This document shows, piece by piece, positions 6,374 through 14,753 of a stretch of DNA of 33,969 nt. Where the stretch lies: assembly GCA_902766785.1 (NCBI GenBank), contig CACXEO010000021.1, forward strand, positions 1-33,969, read 5' to 3'. The translations under genes were made by a program, and so were the position numbers. A model generated the notes under the pieces. It had not been told where the DNA came from. It saw only the letters and a list, made by a program, of their open reading frames with translations, and made no database searches. Positions within the stretch are counted from its first letter, which is position 1, and each line of letters starts with the position of its first letter. Origin of the DNA: Oscillospiraceae bacterium. Lineage in GTDB: Bacteria > Bacillota > Clostridia > Oscillospirales > Ruminococcaceae.

Positions 6374-8332
6374 ATGTTTACATTCAAGGCAACGGAAAAA
6401 GGCACGGCGTTTTATCAGGATGGCGCCCTTGTGGGGTACGCCCTTCCTGCTGAAGGCTGTTCCGACCATTTTATTGAGTTGGAAGACGGCGTTTATCGCT
6501 GGGAACGTAAGTCAGCGGAACCAACTGCCGAAATGAAAATGTCGTTCGTGGCAGAATATCCAATGGGGTACCAGATGATGCCGGGGCTGATGTACAACCA
6601 GAACAGTAATAAAGATATTGTAGCCCACGGCCAGTTTGAAAAGATGGAGCGGCACGAGAAGGTAGACGAACCCCATTATCCGGTAGGATGCGTTGACCCG
6701 GCAACCGGAGAGGTCCGTAAGATTGCCTGGTGGCGGACGGCGGCGCCGGGGGCGGTTTATACCGAAGGAAACGGTATGTCGGTAGGGATGTTCCTTCCGT
6801 CCGACCAGAAGGACGCTTCTGTTTCCATCCTGCCCGAAGAAAATCGTACGGTACATACCTATTATTGGCCGCTCGCCGAGGGGCCGCGTGTCCGTGAAAA
6901 ACGGCGGGGCCGACCGGATGTCCGTGTCCCGGCATTTAAGGATGAAAATGTTAGCGAGCTGTTCGCAAGACCGCCGATGGGCGATCCCTACAGTGAAACA
7001 ATTGCCCCGCGGGATATTTTTGCCGCGATTCTGGTTCTGGCGCCGGCGGAAAAACCGCGTCTGGCTTGGCATAAGCTTATGTCGGTATCCTGGAAGATGA
7101 ATTATAAATACCTCGCTCCACGGTATTCCAATCAGGAGCTTTGGGATCTCGGCGTTGATTATGTTAAAACGATGTTCCGTGACGGTGAGGATGGCTTCAA
7201 AGGTTTCTCAATGGGAAAGATATTCCTTGACGGCGAATGGGTAAACCGTCCCTACTATGCCTTTGAAATGGGCTGGACCGGCCAGGGGATCGGCCAGGGG
7301 ACGGATATGCTGGCACATGCGATCCTGACCGGGGATAAGGAAGCGGAAGAAATGGGATTTGCAGCGCTTGATTCTTGGCTGAAGTGCAGGCTGCCGAACG
7401 GAATGCTTCCAACCCATATCATGGGGCAGCAGTTCCCGCATAACGGCCGTCGTGTAGTTGACGCCTGCAACCTTTCCTTTGGGGCAATCAATTATTTTCG
7501 TGCTTGGGAGTATGCTCAAACTCTAGGCAAAGCTCGTCCGGAATATTTTGAAGCGGCCTGCTGGCTCTGCGATTTTACCCTGGAGAAAATGGAGGAAAGC
7601 GGAAAGCTCGCCAAGAGCTGGTATGAGGATGATCTTACCCCTGCGGTTGACAACGGGCTGCCTGGTGCGTTCCTGGTGCTGGCCCTGTGCGAAGGTGCTA
7701 AACGTATGCACAGAGCGGATTATCTGGAAGGCGCAATTCGCGGATACCATTACTTCTATAGCCAGTTTGTCCGCGACGGTTATGCAATGGGCGGCGCTCA
7801 GGATCATTTTTCTGTTGATAAGGAATCTGGAATTCCAATGCTTCAGGGCGCGATGCGTCTTTATGAACTGACAGGGGACGAGGGATACATTGAGTGCGCT
7901 AAAAATGCGGCTTATTACCTCTCTACCTGGCAGTGGCAGCACACCCATCCGCTTGAGAAGGACAGCCTGCTGGGTGAATTCGGTTATGATACCTTCGGCG
8001 GTACGCTGGTGTCGATTGGAAGCGGAATGGATCCTTATATCTTGCCGTATATTCATGAGCTCTACGACCTTGCCGAGCTGACCGGTGAAACGGAGTGGGC
8101 CGAACGGGCACAGGCAGGTTGGGCGCAGGCTACCATTGGTATTTCAGACGGAACTCTTCACACTGGGCGGTCTATCCTGCCGCGCGGCGCTCAGAATGAA
8201 GCGTTCAACTTTGGCCGTCCTTATGAGGATCAGCCGTTTGAATGGATGCCGACCTGGATGCCGATTTACCGGATGGATAACCTTTGCCGAACGATGATGC
8301 CGGGCGGAGACCGGCCCGGAAGAGTTCTTTAA
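6374..8332 (+). CDS. uncharacterised six-hairpin (alpha/alpha barrel) glycosidase-like protein
   Basis: I do not recognise the exact family of this 652-residue protein. Residues 1-230 look like a beta-rich domain without a signal peptide. From about 250 to 640 there are repeated helix pairs with aromatic and acidic residues at turns: WTGQGIGQGTD, WLKCRLPNGMLPT, AVDNGLPGAFLVLAL, GYAMGGAQD, and a final GFLP-like FNFGRPYEDQPFEWMPTWM. That layout is typical of alpha/alpha toroid glycoside hydrolases and lyases acting on oligosaccharides. Several Asp/Glu in the DNGLPG and GAQD turns are candidate catalytic residues, unproved. AGGGG precedes the ATG. It has its own promoter, operator-like palindromes and terminator, and an RpiR regulator lies downstream. 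Cytoplasmic sugar catabolism is the likely role. Confidence 0.6.
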   Translation: MFTFKATEKGTAFYQDGALVGYALPAEGCSDHFIELEDGVYRWERKSAEPTAEMKMSFVAEYPMGYQMMPGLMYNQNSNKDIVAHGQFEKMERHEKVDEPHYPVGCVDPATGEVRKIAWWRTAAPGAVYTEGNGMSVGMFLPSDQKDASVSILPEENRTVHTYYWPLAEGPRVREKRRGRPDVRVPAFKDENVSELFARPPMGDPYSETIAPRDIFAAILVLAPAEKPRLAWHKLMSVSWKMNYKYLAPRYSNQELWDLGVDYVKTMFRDGEDGFKGFSMGKIFLDGEWVNRPYYAFEMGWTGQGIGQGTDMLAHAILTGDKEAEEMGFAALDSWLKCRLPNGMLPTHIMGQQFPHNGRRVVDACNLSFGAINYFRAWEYAQTLGKARPEYFEAACWLCDFTLEKMEESGKLAKSWYEDDLTPAVDNGLPGAFLVLALCEGAKRMHRADYLEGAIRGYHYFYSQFVRDGYAMGGAQDHFSVDKESGIPMLQGAMRLYELTGDEGYIECAKNAAYYLSTWQWQHTHPLEKDSLLGEFGYDTFGGTLVSIGSGMDPYILPYIHELYDLAELTGETEWAERAQAGWAQATIGISDGTLHTGRSILPRGAQNEAFNFGRPYEDQPFEWMPTWMPIYRMDNLCRTMMPGGDRPGRVL

Positions 8333-8373
8333 GGCTATATTTTACTGCGTGAAACGATTTGGAAACTGAATTG

Positions 8374-8425
8374 ATAAAAGGAATGGGCTGCCCTGAGCGG
8401 AAAAGTTCATTCCTTTTATATTTTA
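8374..8425 (+). terminator. terminator after the six-hairpin protein gene
   Basis: A 12-base-pair stem (8374-8385 with 8408-8419) with a 22-base loop is followed by a T-rich stretch. It begins 42 bases after the stop codon. Confidence 0.65.
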
Positions 8426-8447
8426 TAGAAAGCTTTTGCAGGAACGC

Positions 8448-8476
8448 TTGATTAAAATTGCAAAACAGGTTACAAT
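8448..8476 (+). promoter_or_regulatory. promoter of the rpiR-type gene and the operon behind it
   Basis: TTGATT (8448-8453) and TACAAT (8471-8476) are 17 bases apart. The leader of about 130 bases contains the nested pairings noted in the findings (8517-8583). Confidence 0.65.
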
Positions 8477-8612
8477 TAAAACTAGAATTAAAGTGCGCCG
8501 TTATAGACGCAATAGACTATGGTGAATTTTTTGTTGTTCGGCCGGAAAAGTTTTGTTTTTCTTTTGAGCAACAAAGAACATAGCCTGTAATATGTTTTAG
8601 GGGCTGAATGAT

Positions 8613-9497
8613 TTGCATACCGATATTTTAAAATTGATTGCCCAGAAGCATTCAGAGTTTTCCAAAGGGCAGAAGCTGATTGGAAAATATATTACTGAGC
8701 ATTACGAAAAAGCCGCCTTTATGACGGCCTCAAAGCTCGGTTCTACGGTTGGGGTCAGCGAGTCCACCGTTGTTCGTTTCGCAACTGAAATTGGATTTGA
8801 CGGCTACCCGGCGCTTCAAAGGGAACTCAAGGAGATGATCCGCAACCGGCTCACCTCCATCCAGCGCATCGAGGTGACGAACGAGCAGATTGGCAACGAA
8901 GATGTGCTGGATAAGGTTCTCAATATGGACATTGATAAAATCCGCCGTACCCTGGAAGAAACCTCCAGGGAGGATTTCAACCGCGCGGTCGACTCGATTG
9001 TAGCGGCCGAAAACATTTACGTTATCGGTGCAAAAAGTGCTGCTACGCTGGCGCGTTTTATCACTTACTATTTCAATCTCATGTTCGTCAACGTCAAATT
9101 GGTCCATACCACCAGTTCAAGCGAAATGTTCGAGCAGATTATGCGTATCGGTGAAAAGGATATCCTCATTGGCATTAGTTTTCCGCGTTATTTGACCCAG
9201 ACGGTTAAGGCGTTTCAGTTTGCCAAGGGGAATGGTGCAACAGTTATTGCAATTACCGACAGCCCAGCATCGCCCTTGGCTCAAGACGCCGACCATCTCC
9301 TGCTTGCAAGGAGCGATATGGCATCTTTTGTAGACAGCTTGGTGGCGCCTCTCAGCTTAATCAATGCCTTGATTGTGGCGGTTGGGCTGAAAAAACAGGA
9401 GGATATCTGCAATACCTTTGCACGGTTAGAGGCTATCTGGGACGAGTATGAGGTTTATGAAAAAAGCGACCGGGAGCAGGAAGCTGATGAAGGTTGA
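8613..9497 (+). CDS. RpiR family transcriptional regulator (HTH + SIS)
   Basis: The 294-residue protein has an N-terminal RpiR-type helix-turn-helix domain (about 1-77, with KLGSTVGVSESTVVRFA) and a C-terminal SIS phosphosugar-binding domain (about 120-255, with YVIGAKSAATLARF and the TTSSSEMFEQI loop). Such proteins sense phosphorylated sugars and control sugar catabolic genes. The start is TTG at 8613 with AGGGG 9 bases upstream; an ATG just before it is out of frame. It follows the six-hairpin gene, which it may control. Its end overlaps the flavoprotein gene by 11 bases, so it is transcribed with the housekeeping genes behind it. Confidence 0.92.
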   Translation: MHTDILKLIAQKHSEFSKGQKLIGKYITEHYEKAAFMTASKLGSTVGVSESTVVRFATEIGFDGYPALQRELKEMIRNRLTSIQRIEVTNEQIGNEDVLDKVLNMDIDKIRRTLEETSREDFNRAVDSIVAAENIYVIGAKSAATLARFITYYFNLMFVNVKLVHTTSSSEMFEQIMRIGEKDILIGISFPRYLTQTVKAFQFAKGNGATVIAITDSPASPLAQDADHLLLARSDMASFVDSLVAPLSLINALIVAVGLKKQEDICNTFARLEAIWDEYEVYEKSDREQEADEG

Positions 9498-10734
9498 CGT
9501 ATTGGTAATCGGCGGCGGGCCTGCCGGAATGTTTGCCGCAGGGACGGCGGCTGAAAACGGGGCGCGGGTCTTGCTGCTTGAAAAGAATGGGCGGATTGGC
9601 CGGAAGCTGATGATTACCGGTAAAGGGCGCTGCAACGTGACCAATGAGTGTAGTTTGGATGAATTTTTAGCCAACATTCCCCGCAACCCGCGTTTCCTGC
9701 AAAGCGCGCTCCACCGCTTTACGCCGCAGGACGCTATGATGTTTTTTGAAGGGCTTGGCCTTGCTCTTAAAACGGAGCGTGGAAACCGTGTCTTTCCACA
9801 GAGCGATAAGGCGGTGGATGTGGTAGACGCATTTGCGGCTTATGTGAAACGCTCCGGCGTTCAGCTGCGAACCGGGGCCGCAGTGTCGGAGCTTTTGCTG
9901 GAGGATGGAGTTTTGTCCGGTATCCGGCTGGTGTCCGGAGAAGAATTATACGCAAAGCAGGTAATTGTCGCCACGGGTGGAAAGTCTTACCCGCTGACCG
10001 GCTCTACGGGGGACGGTTACCGTTTTGCACGACAGGCCGGCCATACCATAATTCCGCCGCGGGCGTCGCTTGTCCCGATTGAGACGATAGAGGACTGGTG
10101 CGCAAAGGCACAGGGCCTTTCCCTTAAAAATATAACGCTGTCTGCCATTGATCTCGAAACCAACAAAACCGTATTTTCTGAACAGGGTGAACTGCTTTTT
10201 ACCCATTATGGCATATCCGGCCCGTTGGTGCTGAGTTTAAGTGCTCATTTGAACGAACCTTTGGACCGTCGTTATCGGCTGCGGATTGATCTAAAACCCG
10301 CGCTGGACGAACAGGCGCTGGACGCCAGAATTTTACGCGACTTTTCTGAGAATGCTAATAAGGATTTCGGCAATTCGCTTGACCGGTTGCTGCCGAGAAA
10401 GCTGATCCCAGTTATCATCCGCCTGTCCGGAATTAAGCCGGATACGAAGGTGAACCAGGTTACAAAGGAACAGCGCCGCCGCCTTTGCGGGCTTTTAAAA
10501 GCGCTGCCGCTGACGCCCTGGCGGTTCCGCCCGGTCGAAGAGGCGGTTGTCACTTCGGGCGGGGTATCGGTTTCTGAGCTAAACCCAAAGACAATGGAGT
10601 CAAAGCTGGTGCCCGGCCTTTATTTTGCCGGAGAAGTCATTGACGTGGACGGTTACACTGGCGGGTTCAACCTTCAAATTGCCTATTCAACCGGCTATGC
10701 GGCCGGATGCAGCTGTCAAGGAGGACAAATATGA
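9487..10734 (+). CDS. BaiN/HI0933-like FAD-dependent oxidoreductase
   Basis: The 415-residue flavoprotein starts with the dinucleotide fold VLVIGGGPAGMFAAG and carries the family motif GRKLMITGKGRCNVTN. Near the C-terminus are the GGVSVSELNPKTMESK block and GLYFAGEVIDVDGYTGGFN, which complete FAD binding. This family (YhiN, HI0933, BaiN) is widespread; one member acts in bile-acid dehydroxylation, but most have no known substrate, so none is assigned. I chose the ATG at 9487 because VDVLVIGGG follows at once and AGGA lies upstream; an in-frame ATG at 9448 would add 13 residues. It overlaps the regulator by 11 bases and the cmk start by ATGA. Confidence 0.9.
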   Translation: MKVDVLVIGGGPAGMFAAGTAAENGARVLLLEKNGRIGRKLMITGKGRCNVTNECSLDEFLANIPRNPRFLQSALHRFTPQDAMMFFEGLGLALKTERGNRVFPQSDKAVDVVDAFAAYVKRSGVQLRTGAAVSELLLEDGVLSGIRLVSGEELYAKQVIVATGGKSYPLTGSTGDGYRFARQAGHTIIPPRASLVPIETIEDWCAKAQGLSLKNITLSAIDLETNKTVFSEQGELLFTHYGISGPLVLSLSAHLNEPLDRRYRLRIDLKPALDEQALDARILRDFSENANKDFGNSLDRLLPRKLIPVIIRLSGIKPDTKVNQVTKEQRRRLCGLLKALPLTPWRFRPVEEAVVTSGGVSVSELNPKTMESKLVPGLYFAGEVIDVDGYTGGFNLQIAYSTGYAAGCSCQGGQI

Positions 10735-11414
10735 TATCAATTGCCATAGACGGCCCGGCCGGGGCCGGAAAAAGCAGCATTGCAAAGCTTGCTGCAAAGG
10801 AGTTATCTTTTATCTATGTGGATACGGGGGCGCTCTACCGCGCCATCGGCTGGTATGCGCTTTCTTGTGGGAAAGACCCGGCCGACGCGGGGCAGGTCGT
10901 ACCGCTGTTAAAGGAAATTTCAGTTGAGCTGAGGTTCGTGGAAGGGGAACAGCACGTCTTCCTGAACGGAAGAGACGTCTCCACTGAAATCCGCCTGCCG
11001 GAGGTTTCCATGGCAGCTTCCCGTGTCTCCGCCATTCCGGAAGTGCGTGATTTTCTTTTTTCCCTGCAGAGGGAGCTTGCTGAGAAGAACAACGTGCTGA
11101 TGGACGGCCGTGATATTGGGACGGTGGTTCTGCCAAACGCGCAGATCAAGATTTTTTTAACGGCTTCGGCTGAAAACCGAGCGGACCGCCGGATGAAACA
11201 GCTGGCTGAAGCGGGAAACCACGTGGATTATAATACCCTTTTAGCTGAAATTAAAGAGCGGGATTATAACGACTCTCACCGTGCAATTGCACCGCTGAAG
11301 CAGGCGGAGGACGCCAAGCTGATTGATACCACGGGGCTTACCCTGGAAGAATCTGTAAAGTTGGTGCTTGATTATATTGCGGACCGTATGAAAGAGCTGA
11401 AGGAGAGCCGTTGA
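10731..11414 (+). CDS. cmk: cytidylate kinase
   Basis: It phosphorylates CMP and dCMP with ATP, feeding nucleic acid and CDP-lipid synthesis. The 227-residue protein has the P-loop IDGPAGAGKSS, the YVDTGALYRAIG motif, DGRDIGTVVLP and the ENRADRR lid region, all typical of bacterial Cmk. AAGGAGG (10718-10724) sits 6 bases before the ATG at 10731, which overlaps the previous stop as ATGA. A longer in-frame reading from 10707 lacks a ribosome site. cmk-plsC-ispH is a common clostridial gene order. Confidence 0.97.
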   Translation: MISIAIDGPAGAGKSSIAKLAAKELSFIYVDTGALYRAIGWYALSCGKDPADAGQVVPLLKEISVELRFVEGEQHVFLNGRDVSTEIRLPEVSMAASRVSAIPEVRDFLFSLQRELAEKNNVLMDGRDIGTVVLPNAQIKIFLTASAENRADRRMKQLAEAGNHVDYNTLLAEIKERDYNDSHRAIAPLKQAEDAKLIDTTGLTLEESVKLVLDYIADRMKELKESR

Positions 11415-11415
11415 A

Positions 11416-12012
11416 ATGACCTTTTATAATTTTGCTTTTATAGTATGCAACGCTTTTGTCAAGGTCGTCTTCAAATTTCGGGCTGAGGGAGTTGAAAACC
11501 TGCCTCAGACAGGGGGATATATCCTCTGCTCCAACCATCGCAGCTACTTGGATCCAATCTTTCTTGGGGTAAAGGTAAAGCGGCAGCTTGCTTTCATGGC
11601 AAAAGAGGAGCTGTTTCGTGTAAAGGTACTGGGGCCAATCATTAAAAAGCTCGGTGCGTTCCCAATCGCCCGCGGAAAAGGGGATACCCGGGCGGTGGAA
11701 TTTGCAATAGATACTGTTAAATCCGGCAAGGCGTTGATGCTTTTTCCAGAAGGGACCCGTTCAAAAGACGGGAAGCTGTTGAAGCTGAAGTCGGGCGTTA
11801 TTGTTATTGCGTCACGGTCACAGGGGTTCATTGTGCCTTCCGCCATCGTTTTTGAGGGCAAACTGCGGTTCCGCCGGAAAGTCACCGTGCGGTATGGAAA
11901 ACCGATTTCCTGCGACGAGCTGGAATTAAACGGCGTTGACCGGCAAAGCCTGAAAGCGGCAAGAGAAAAGCTGACGGCCAGAATATCCGAGCTTCTGGAG
12001 GTTGAGAATTGA
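11416..12012 (+). CDS. plsC: 1-acyl-sn-glycerol-3-phosphate acyltransferase
   Basis: It transfers an acyl chain to lysophosphatidic acid, giving phosphatidic acid at the inner face of the membrane. The 198-residue protein has the acyltransferase signature NHRSYLD (H41 and D46 of the HX4D motif), the FPEGTRSK glycerol-phosphate site (E112) and a final PSAIVFEG-like block. One hydrophobic stretch near the N-terminus may associate with the membrane. AGGAG is 10 bases upstream of the ATG, and the cmk stop is 1 base away. Its TGA overlaps the TTG start of the next gene. Confidence 0.93.
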   Translation: MTFYNFAFIVCNAFVKVVFKFRAEGVENLPQTGGYILCSNHRSYLDPIFLGVKVKRQLAFMAKEELFRVKVLGPIIKKLGAFPIARGKGDTRAVEFAIDTVKSGKALMLFPEGTRSKDGKLLKLKSGVIVIASRSQGFIVPSAIVFEGKLRFRRKVTVRYGKPISCDELELNGVDRQSLKAAREKLTARISELLEVEN

Positions 12013-14006
12013 AAATAACAGTCGCAAAAACAGCCGGTTTTTGTTTTGGGGTTGACCGTGCCATTCAGCTCGTTTACCGACTTGCCGGTGAAGGGGAAAA
12101 AGTCTGCACGCTCGGACCGATTATTCACAACCCCCAGGTGGTTGAGGATTTGTCAAAAAAAGGGGTGCGGATTGTGTCGGCCCCTGAAGAAGTAAAACCG
12201 GGGGAGACTCTTGTCATCCGCTCGCATGGCGTATCGCGGGATGTATATAGGCGCCTTGAACAGGAAGAAATCCCTTATGAAGACGCTACCTGCCCGTTCG
12301 TATCAAAGATTCACAAAATTGTTTCTGATTATTCTGAAAAAGGGCGTATCGTTTTAATTGCAGGGAATCCTTCTCATCCTGAGGTAGAGGGAATTGCAGG
12401 GCACTGTAAAGGCCCGGTCTATGTTTTTCAGGATGAAAATGCTTTAATAAAACTGATAGAAGAACATCCGGAATTTACAAAAATGCCTGCAATTATGGTT
12501 TCTCAGACTACATTTCAGCAAAATTTATGGGAAACTTGCAGGAAAACTGCAAAAAAACACTATACAAACCTTTCAATTTTTGATACAATATGTAATGCGA
12601 CTAGTATGCGCCAGCGTGAGGCTGTGGATTTGGCGGCACAGTCGGACTATATGGTTGTGATTGGCGGGAGAAACAGCTCCAACACGTTGAAGCTGAAAGA
12701 AATCTGCAGCCAATACTGCAATACTGTTTTGATAGAAACCGATGTGGAGTTAGACCGGGACGCCATTCGGCGTGCTGGTTCGGTCGGCGTGACGGCCGGC
12801 GCCTCTACACCGGCTTATATAATTAAGGAGGTACGAAACACAATGAGTGAGATTTTAAAATCACAGGACGAAGAAGTTAGCTTTGAGGAGCTTTTGGAGC
12901 AGTCTCTTGGCGAAAAATTATATGCGGGGAAAAGAGTTAAAGGGATTGTCACTGCAATTTCACCAAATGAAATTCAGATAGATGTTGGCGCCAAACAATC
13001 CGGTTACATACCGATTGACGAATTGACCGATGACCCGACTGCTAAAGTGGAAGACCTTGTGAAAAAGGGTGATGAGCTTGAGCTGATCGTCATGAAGGTC
13101 AACGACCAGGAAGGCACAGCAATGCTTTCCAAACGCCGCTGCGATTCTGAAGCAGGCTTTGAGGAAATCCTCAAGGCTTATGAAGAGGGTTCTGTTCTGG
13201 AAGGCGTAATTGTCGATGTTGTCCGCGGCGGTGTTCTGGTTCTTGCCAACAACGTCAAGCTGTTTGTCCCTGCTTCCCAGGTGAGCGACAGCCGTGTGGA
13301 AGACCTTCATACCCTTCTTAAAAACAAAGTCCGCTTTAAAATTCTTGAAGTCAACGAGGGCCGCCGCCGTGCAATCGGTTCCGTCAGAGCGGTTCTCCGT
13401 GCTGAAAAAGAAGCTGCCCGTGAAGAGTTCTGGAAAAATATTGAGATTGGCCAGCATTATACCGGGACGGTCAAGTCTCTTACCAGCTACGGCGCGTTTG
13501 TTGATCTGGGCGGCGTAGACGGCATGATCCATATCACTGAACTCTCCTGGGGCCGGATTAAACATCCGTCCGAGGTTGTAAACGTTGGCGATACTGTTGA
13601 AGTTTATGTAAAAGACCTTGACCCGGAGAATAAGAAGATTTCCCTGGGCTACAAGAAGAGTGAGGACAACCCCTGGGAAATCCTGAAACGGGATTACAGT
13701 ATCGGTATGGTTGTACCGGTTAAGGTGGTCTCCCTGACCCAGTACGGCGCGTTTGCACAGGTGATGCCGGGAATCGACGGTTTGATCCACATTTCCCAGA
13801 TTTCTACCGAGCGTGTGAACAAGGTTTCGGATGTTCTTGCAGTTGGTCAGGAAGTTGAAGTGAAAATCACGGATATTGATTTTGACGCAAAACGTGTCAG
13901 CCTTTCCATGCGTGCCCTTGAGGAAGAGAAACAGGCCGCTGCCCAGGCGGAGGATACCAGCGTTGCTGATATTGAAGGCGTTGAAATTACGTCTGACGAA
14001 GAGTAA
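12009..14006 (+). CDS. ispH: fusion: HMBPP reductase (IspH) - ribosomal protein S1
   Basis: The 665-residue protein joins two enzymes known separately in most bacteria; the fusion is familiar in Clostridia. Residues 1-278 are IspH, the 4Fe-4S enzyme that makes IPP and DMAPP from HMBPP. Its cluster ligands are C12 (GFCFGV), C95 (ATCPF) and C195 (ICNATS), with H40 and H123 as substrate contacts. Residues about 300-640 hold four S1 RNA-binding domains, the last two with the canonical [15 protein letters not shown] and [16 protein letters not shown] segments. GGAGG is 7 bases before the TTG start, which overlaps plsC. A strong Shine-Dalgarno and in-frame ATG lie at the junction (see separate entry). 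Part of the IspH half is much richer in A+T. Confidence 0.95.
   Translation: MKITVAKTAGFCFGVDRAIQLVYRLAGEGEKVCTLGPIIHNPQVVEDLSKKGVRIVSAPEEVKPGETLVIRSHGVSRDVYRRLEQEEIPYEDATCPFVSKIHKIVSDYSEKGRIVLIAGNPSHPEVEGIAGHCKGPVYVFQDENALIKLIEEHPEFTKMPAIMVSQTTFQQNLWETCRKTAKKHYTNLSIFDTICNATSMRQREAVDLAAQSDYMVVIGGRNSSNTLKLKEICSQYCNTVLIETDVELDRDAIRRAGSVGVTAGASTPAYIIKEVRNTMSEILKSQDEEVSFEELLEQSLGEKLYAGKRVKGIVTAISPNEIQIDVGAKQSGYIPIDELTDDPTAKVEDLVKKGDELELIVMKVNDQEGTAMLSKRRCDSEAGFEEILKAYEEGSVLEGVIVDVVRGGVLVLANNVKLFVPASQVSDSRVEDLHTLLKNKVRFKILEVNEGRRRAIGSVRAVLRAEKEAAREEFWKNIEIGQHYTGTVKSLTSYGAFVDLGGVDGMIHITELSWGRIKHPSEVVNVGDTVEVYVKDLDPENKKISLGYKKSEDNPWEILKRDYSIGMVVPVKVVSLTQYGAFAQVMPGIDGLIHISQISTERVNKVSDVLAVGQEVEVKITDIDFDAKRVSLSMRALEEEKQAAAQAEDTSVADIEGVEITSDEE
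12825..12845 (+). promoter_or_regulatory. internal ribosome binding site and in-frame start for free S1
   Basis: Inside the fusion gene, AAGGAGG (12825-12831) is followed 11 bases later by ATG (12843-12845), in frame with the S1 half. Initiation here would give a 387-residue protein starting [11 protein letters not shown], ending at 14006, with all four S1 domains and no IspH. The Shine-Dalgarno is among the best matches in the window. The motif is seen; use of the site is inferred. Confidence 0.6.
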
Positions 14007-14021
14007 TTTATTGGAGAATTT

Positions 14022-14058
14022 AAAAAACGCCGGTGTGATTTCACGCCGGCGTTTTTTT
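14022..14058 (+). terminator. terminator after ispH-rpsA
   Basis: A long stem (about 14022-14037 with 14042-14057, core ACGCCGG/CCGGCGT) runs into a T run. It closes the operon that begins at the RpiR gene. The nth ribosome site begins a few bases later, so some read-through could supply nth. Confidence 0.85.
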
Positions 14059-14078
14059 AAAAGGGAGGGTGTCGAATT

Positions 14079-14717
14079 ATGACTAAAAAAGAACGGGCCG
14101 CGTTGGCTGTTGAGACTTTAAAAAAGCGCTACCCACAGGCGCAGTGTTCTTTGACTTACAGAAAGCCGCATGAGCTTTTGATTGCGACCCGGCTCTCCGC
14201 CCAGTGTACCGACGCGCGGGTCAACATCGTTACAAAGGATCTGTTTGCGGCCTATCCGACAATTGATTCCTTTGCTGAAGCTGATGTCGCCGATATTGAA
14301 ACGTATATCCGCCCTTGCGGGTTATATAAAACCAAAGCAAAGGATATTGTAAAAATGTGCCGGCAGCTGCGGGATGAATTTCACTATGAAATGCCGCAGA
14401 CCATTGAAGAGCTGACCAGCCTTTCCGGAATTGGGAGAAAGACCGCAAACCTGATGCTGGGTGATATCTTCGGAAAGCCCGCGGTTGTCACAGATACCCA
14501 TTGTATCCGCATCTGCGGCAGACTGGGGCTGACGAATGAAACCGACCCGTATAAGGTTGAAATGAATTTGCGGAAAATTTTGGACCCTAAAGAGTCCAAT
14601 GATTTCTGCCACCGGCTTGTCCATTTTGGCCGGGAGGTCTGCAAAGCCCGTTCTCCCCAGTGTGAAAGCTGCGAATGTGCGGCATTCTGTAAAAACCGGG
14701 ATAAGGTAAAAAAATAG
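14079..14717 (+). CDS. nth: endonuclease III
   Basis: This base-excision repair glycosylase/AP lyase removes oxidised pyrimidines. The 212-residue protein has the helix-hairpin-helix LSGIGRKTANL with catalytic K121, the catalytic D139 in VVTDTH, and a C-terminal 4Fe-4S cluster site C188-X6-C195-X2-C198-X5-C204. Length and order are typical. GGGAGGGTG lies just upstream of the ATG. It has no clear promoter of its own after the preceding terminator. Confidence 0.97.
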   Translation: MTKKERAALAVETLKKRYPQAQCSLTYRKPHELLIATRLSAQCTDARVNIVTKDLFAAYPTIDSFAEADVADIETYIRPCGLYKTKAKDIVKMCRQLRDEFHYEMPQTIEELTSLSGIGRKTANLMLGDIFGKPAVVTDTHCIRICGRLGLTNETDPYKVEMNLRKILDPKESNDFCHRLVHFGREVCKARSPQCESCECAAFCKNRDKVKK

Positions 14718-14753
14718 GGGAAGCTCTGTTTTTATGACGGAGAAAAATTGCTT

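Noticed and set aside
12960..13790. A 276-codon minus-strand frame opposite the S1 domains
   Set aside because: It is antisense to four well-conserved S1 domains, has no ribosome site and no recognisable family; its length follows from the codon use of the real gene.
12009..14006. IspH-S1 fusion as an assembly artefact
   Set aside because: The frame is continuous through the junction and the same fusion is known in Clostridia.
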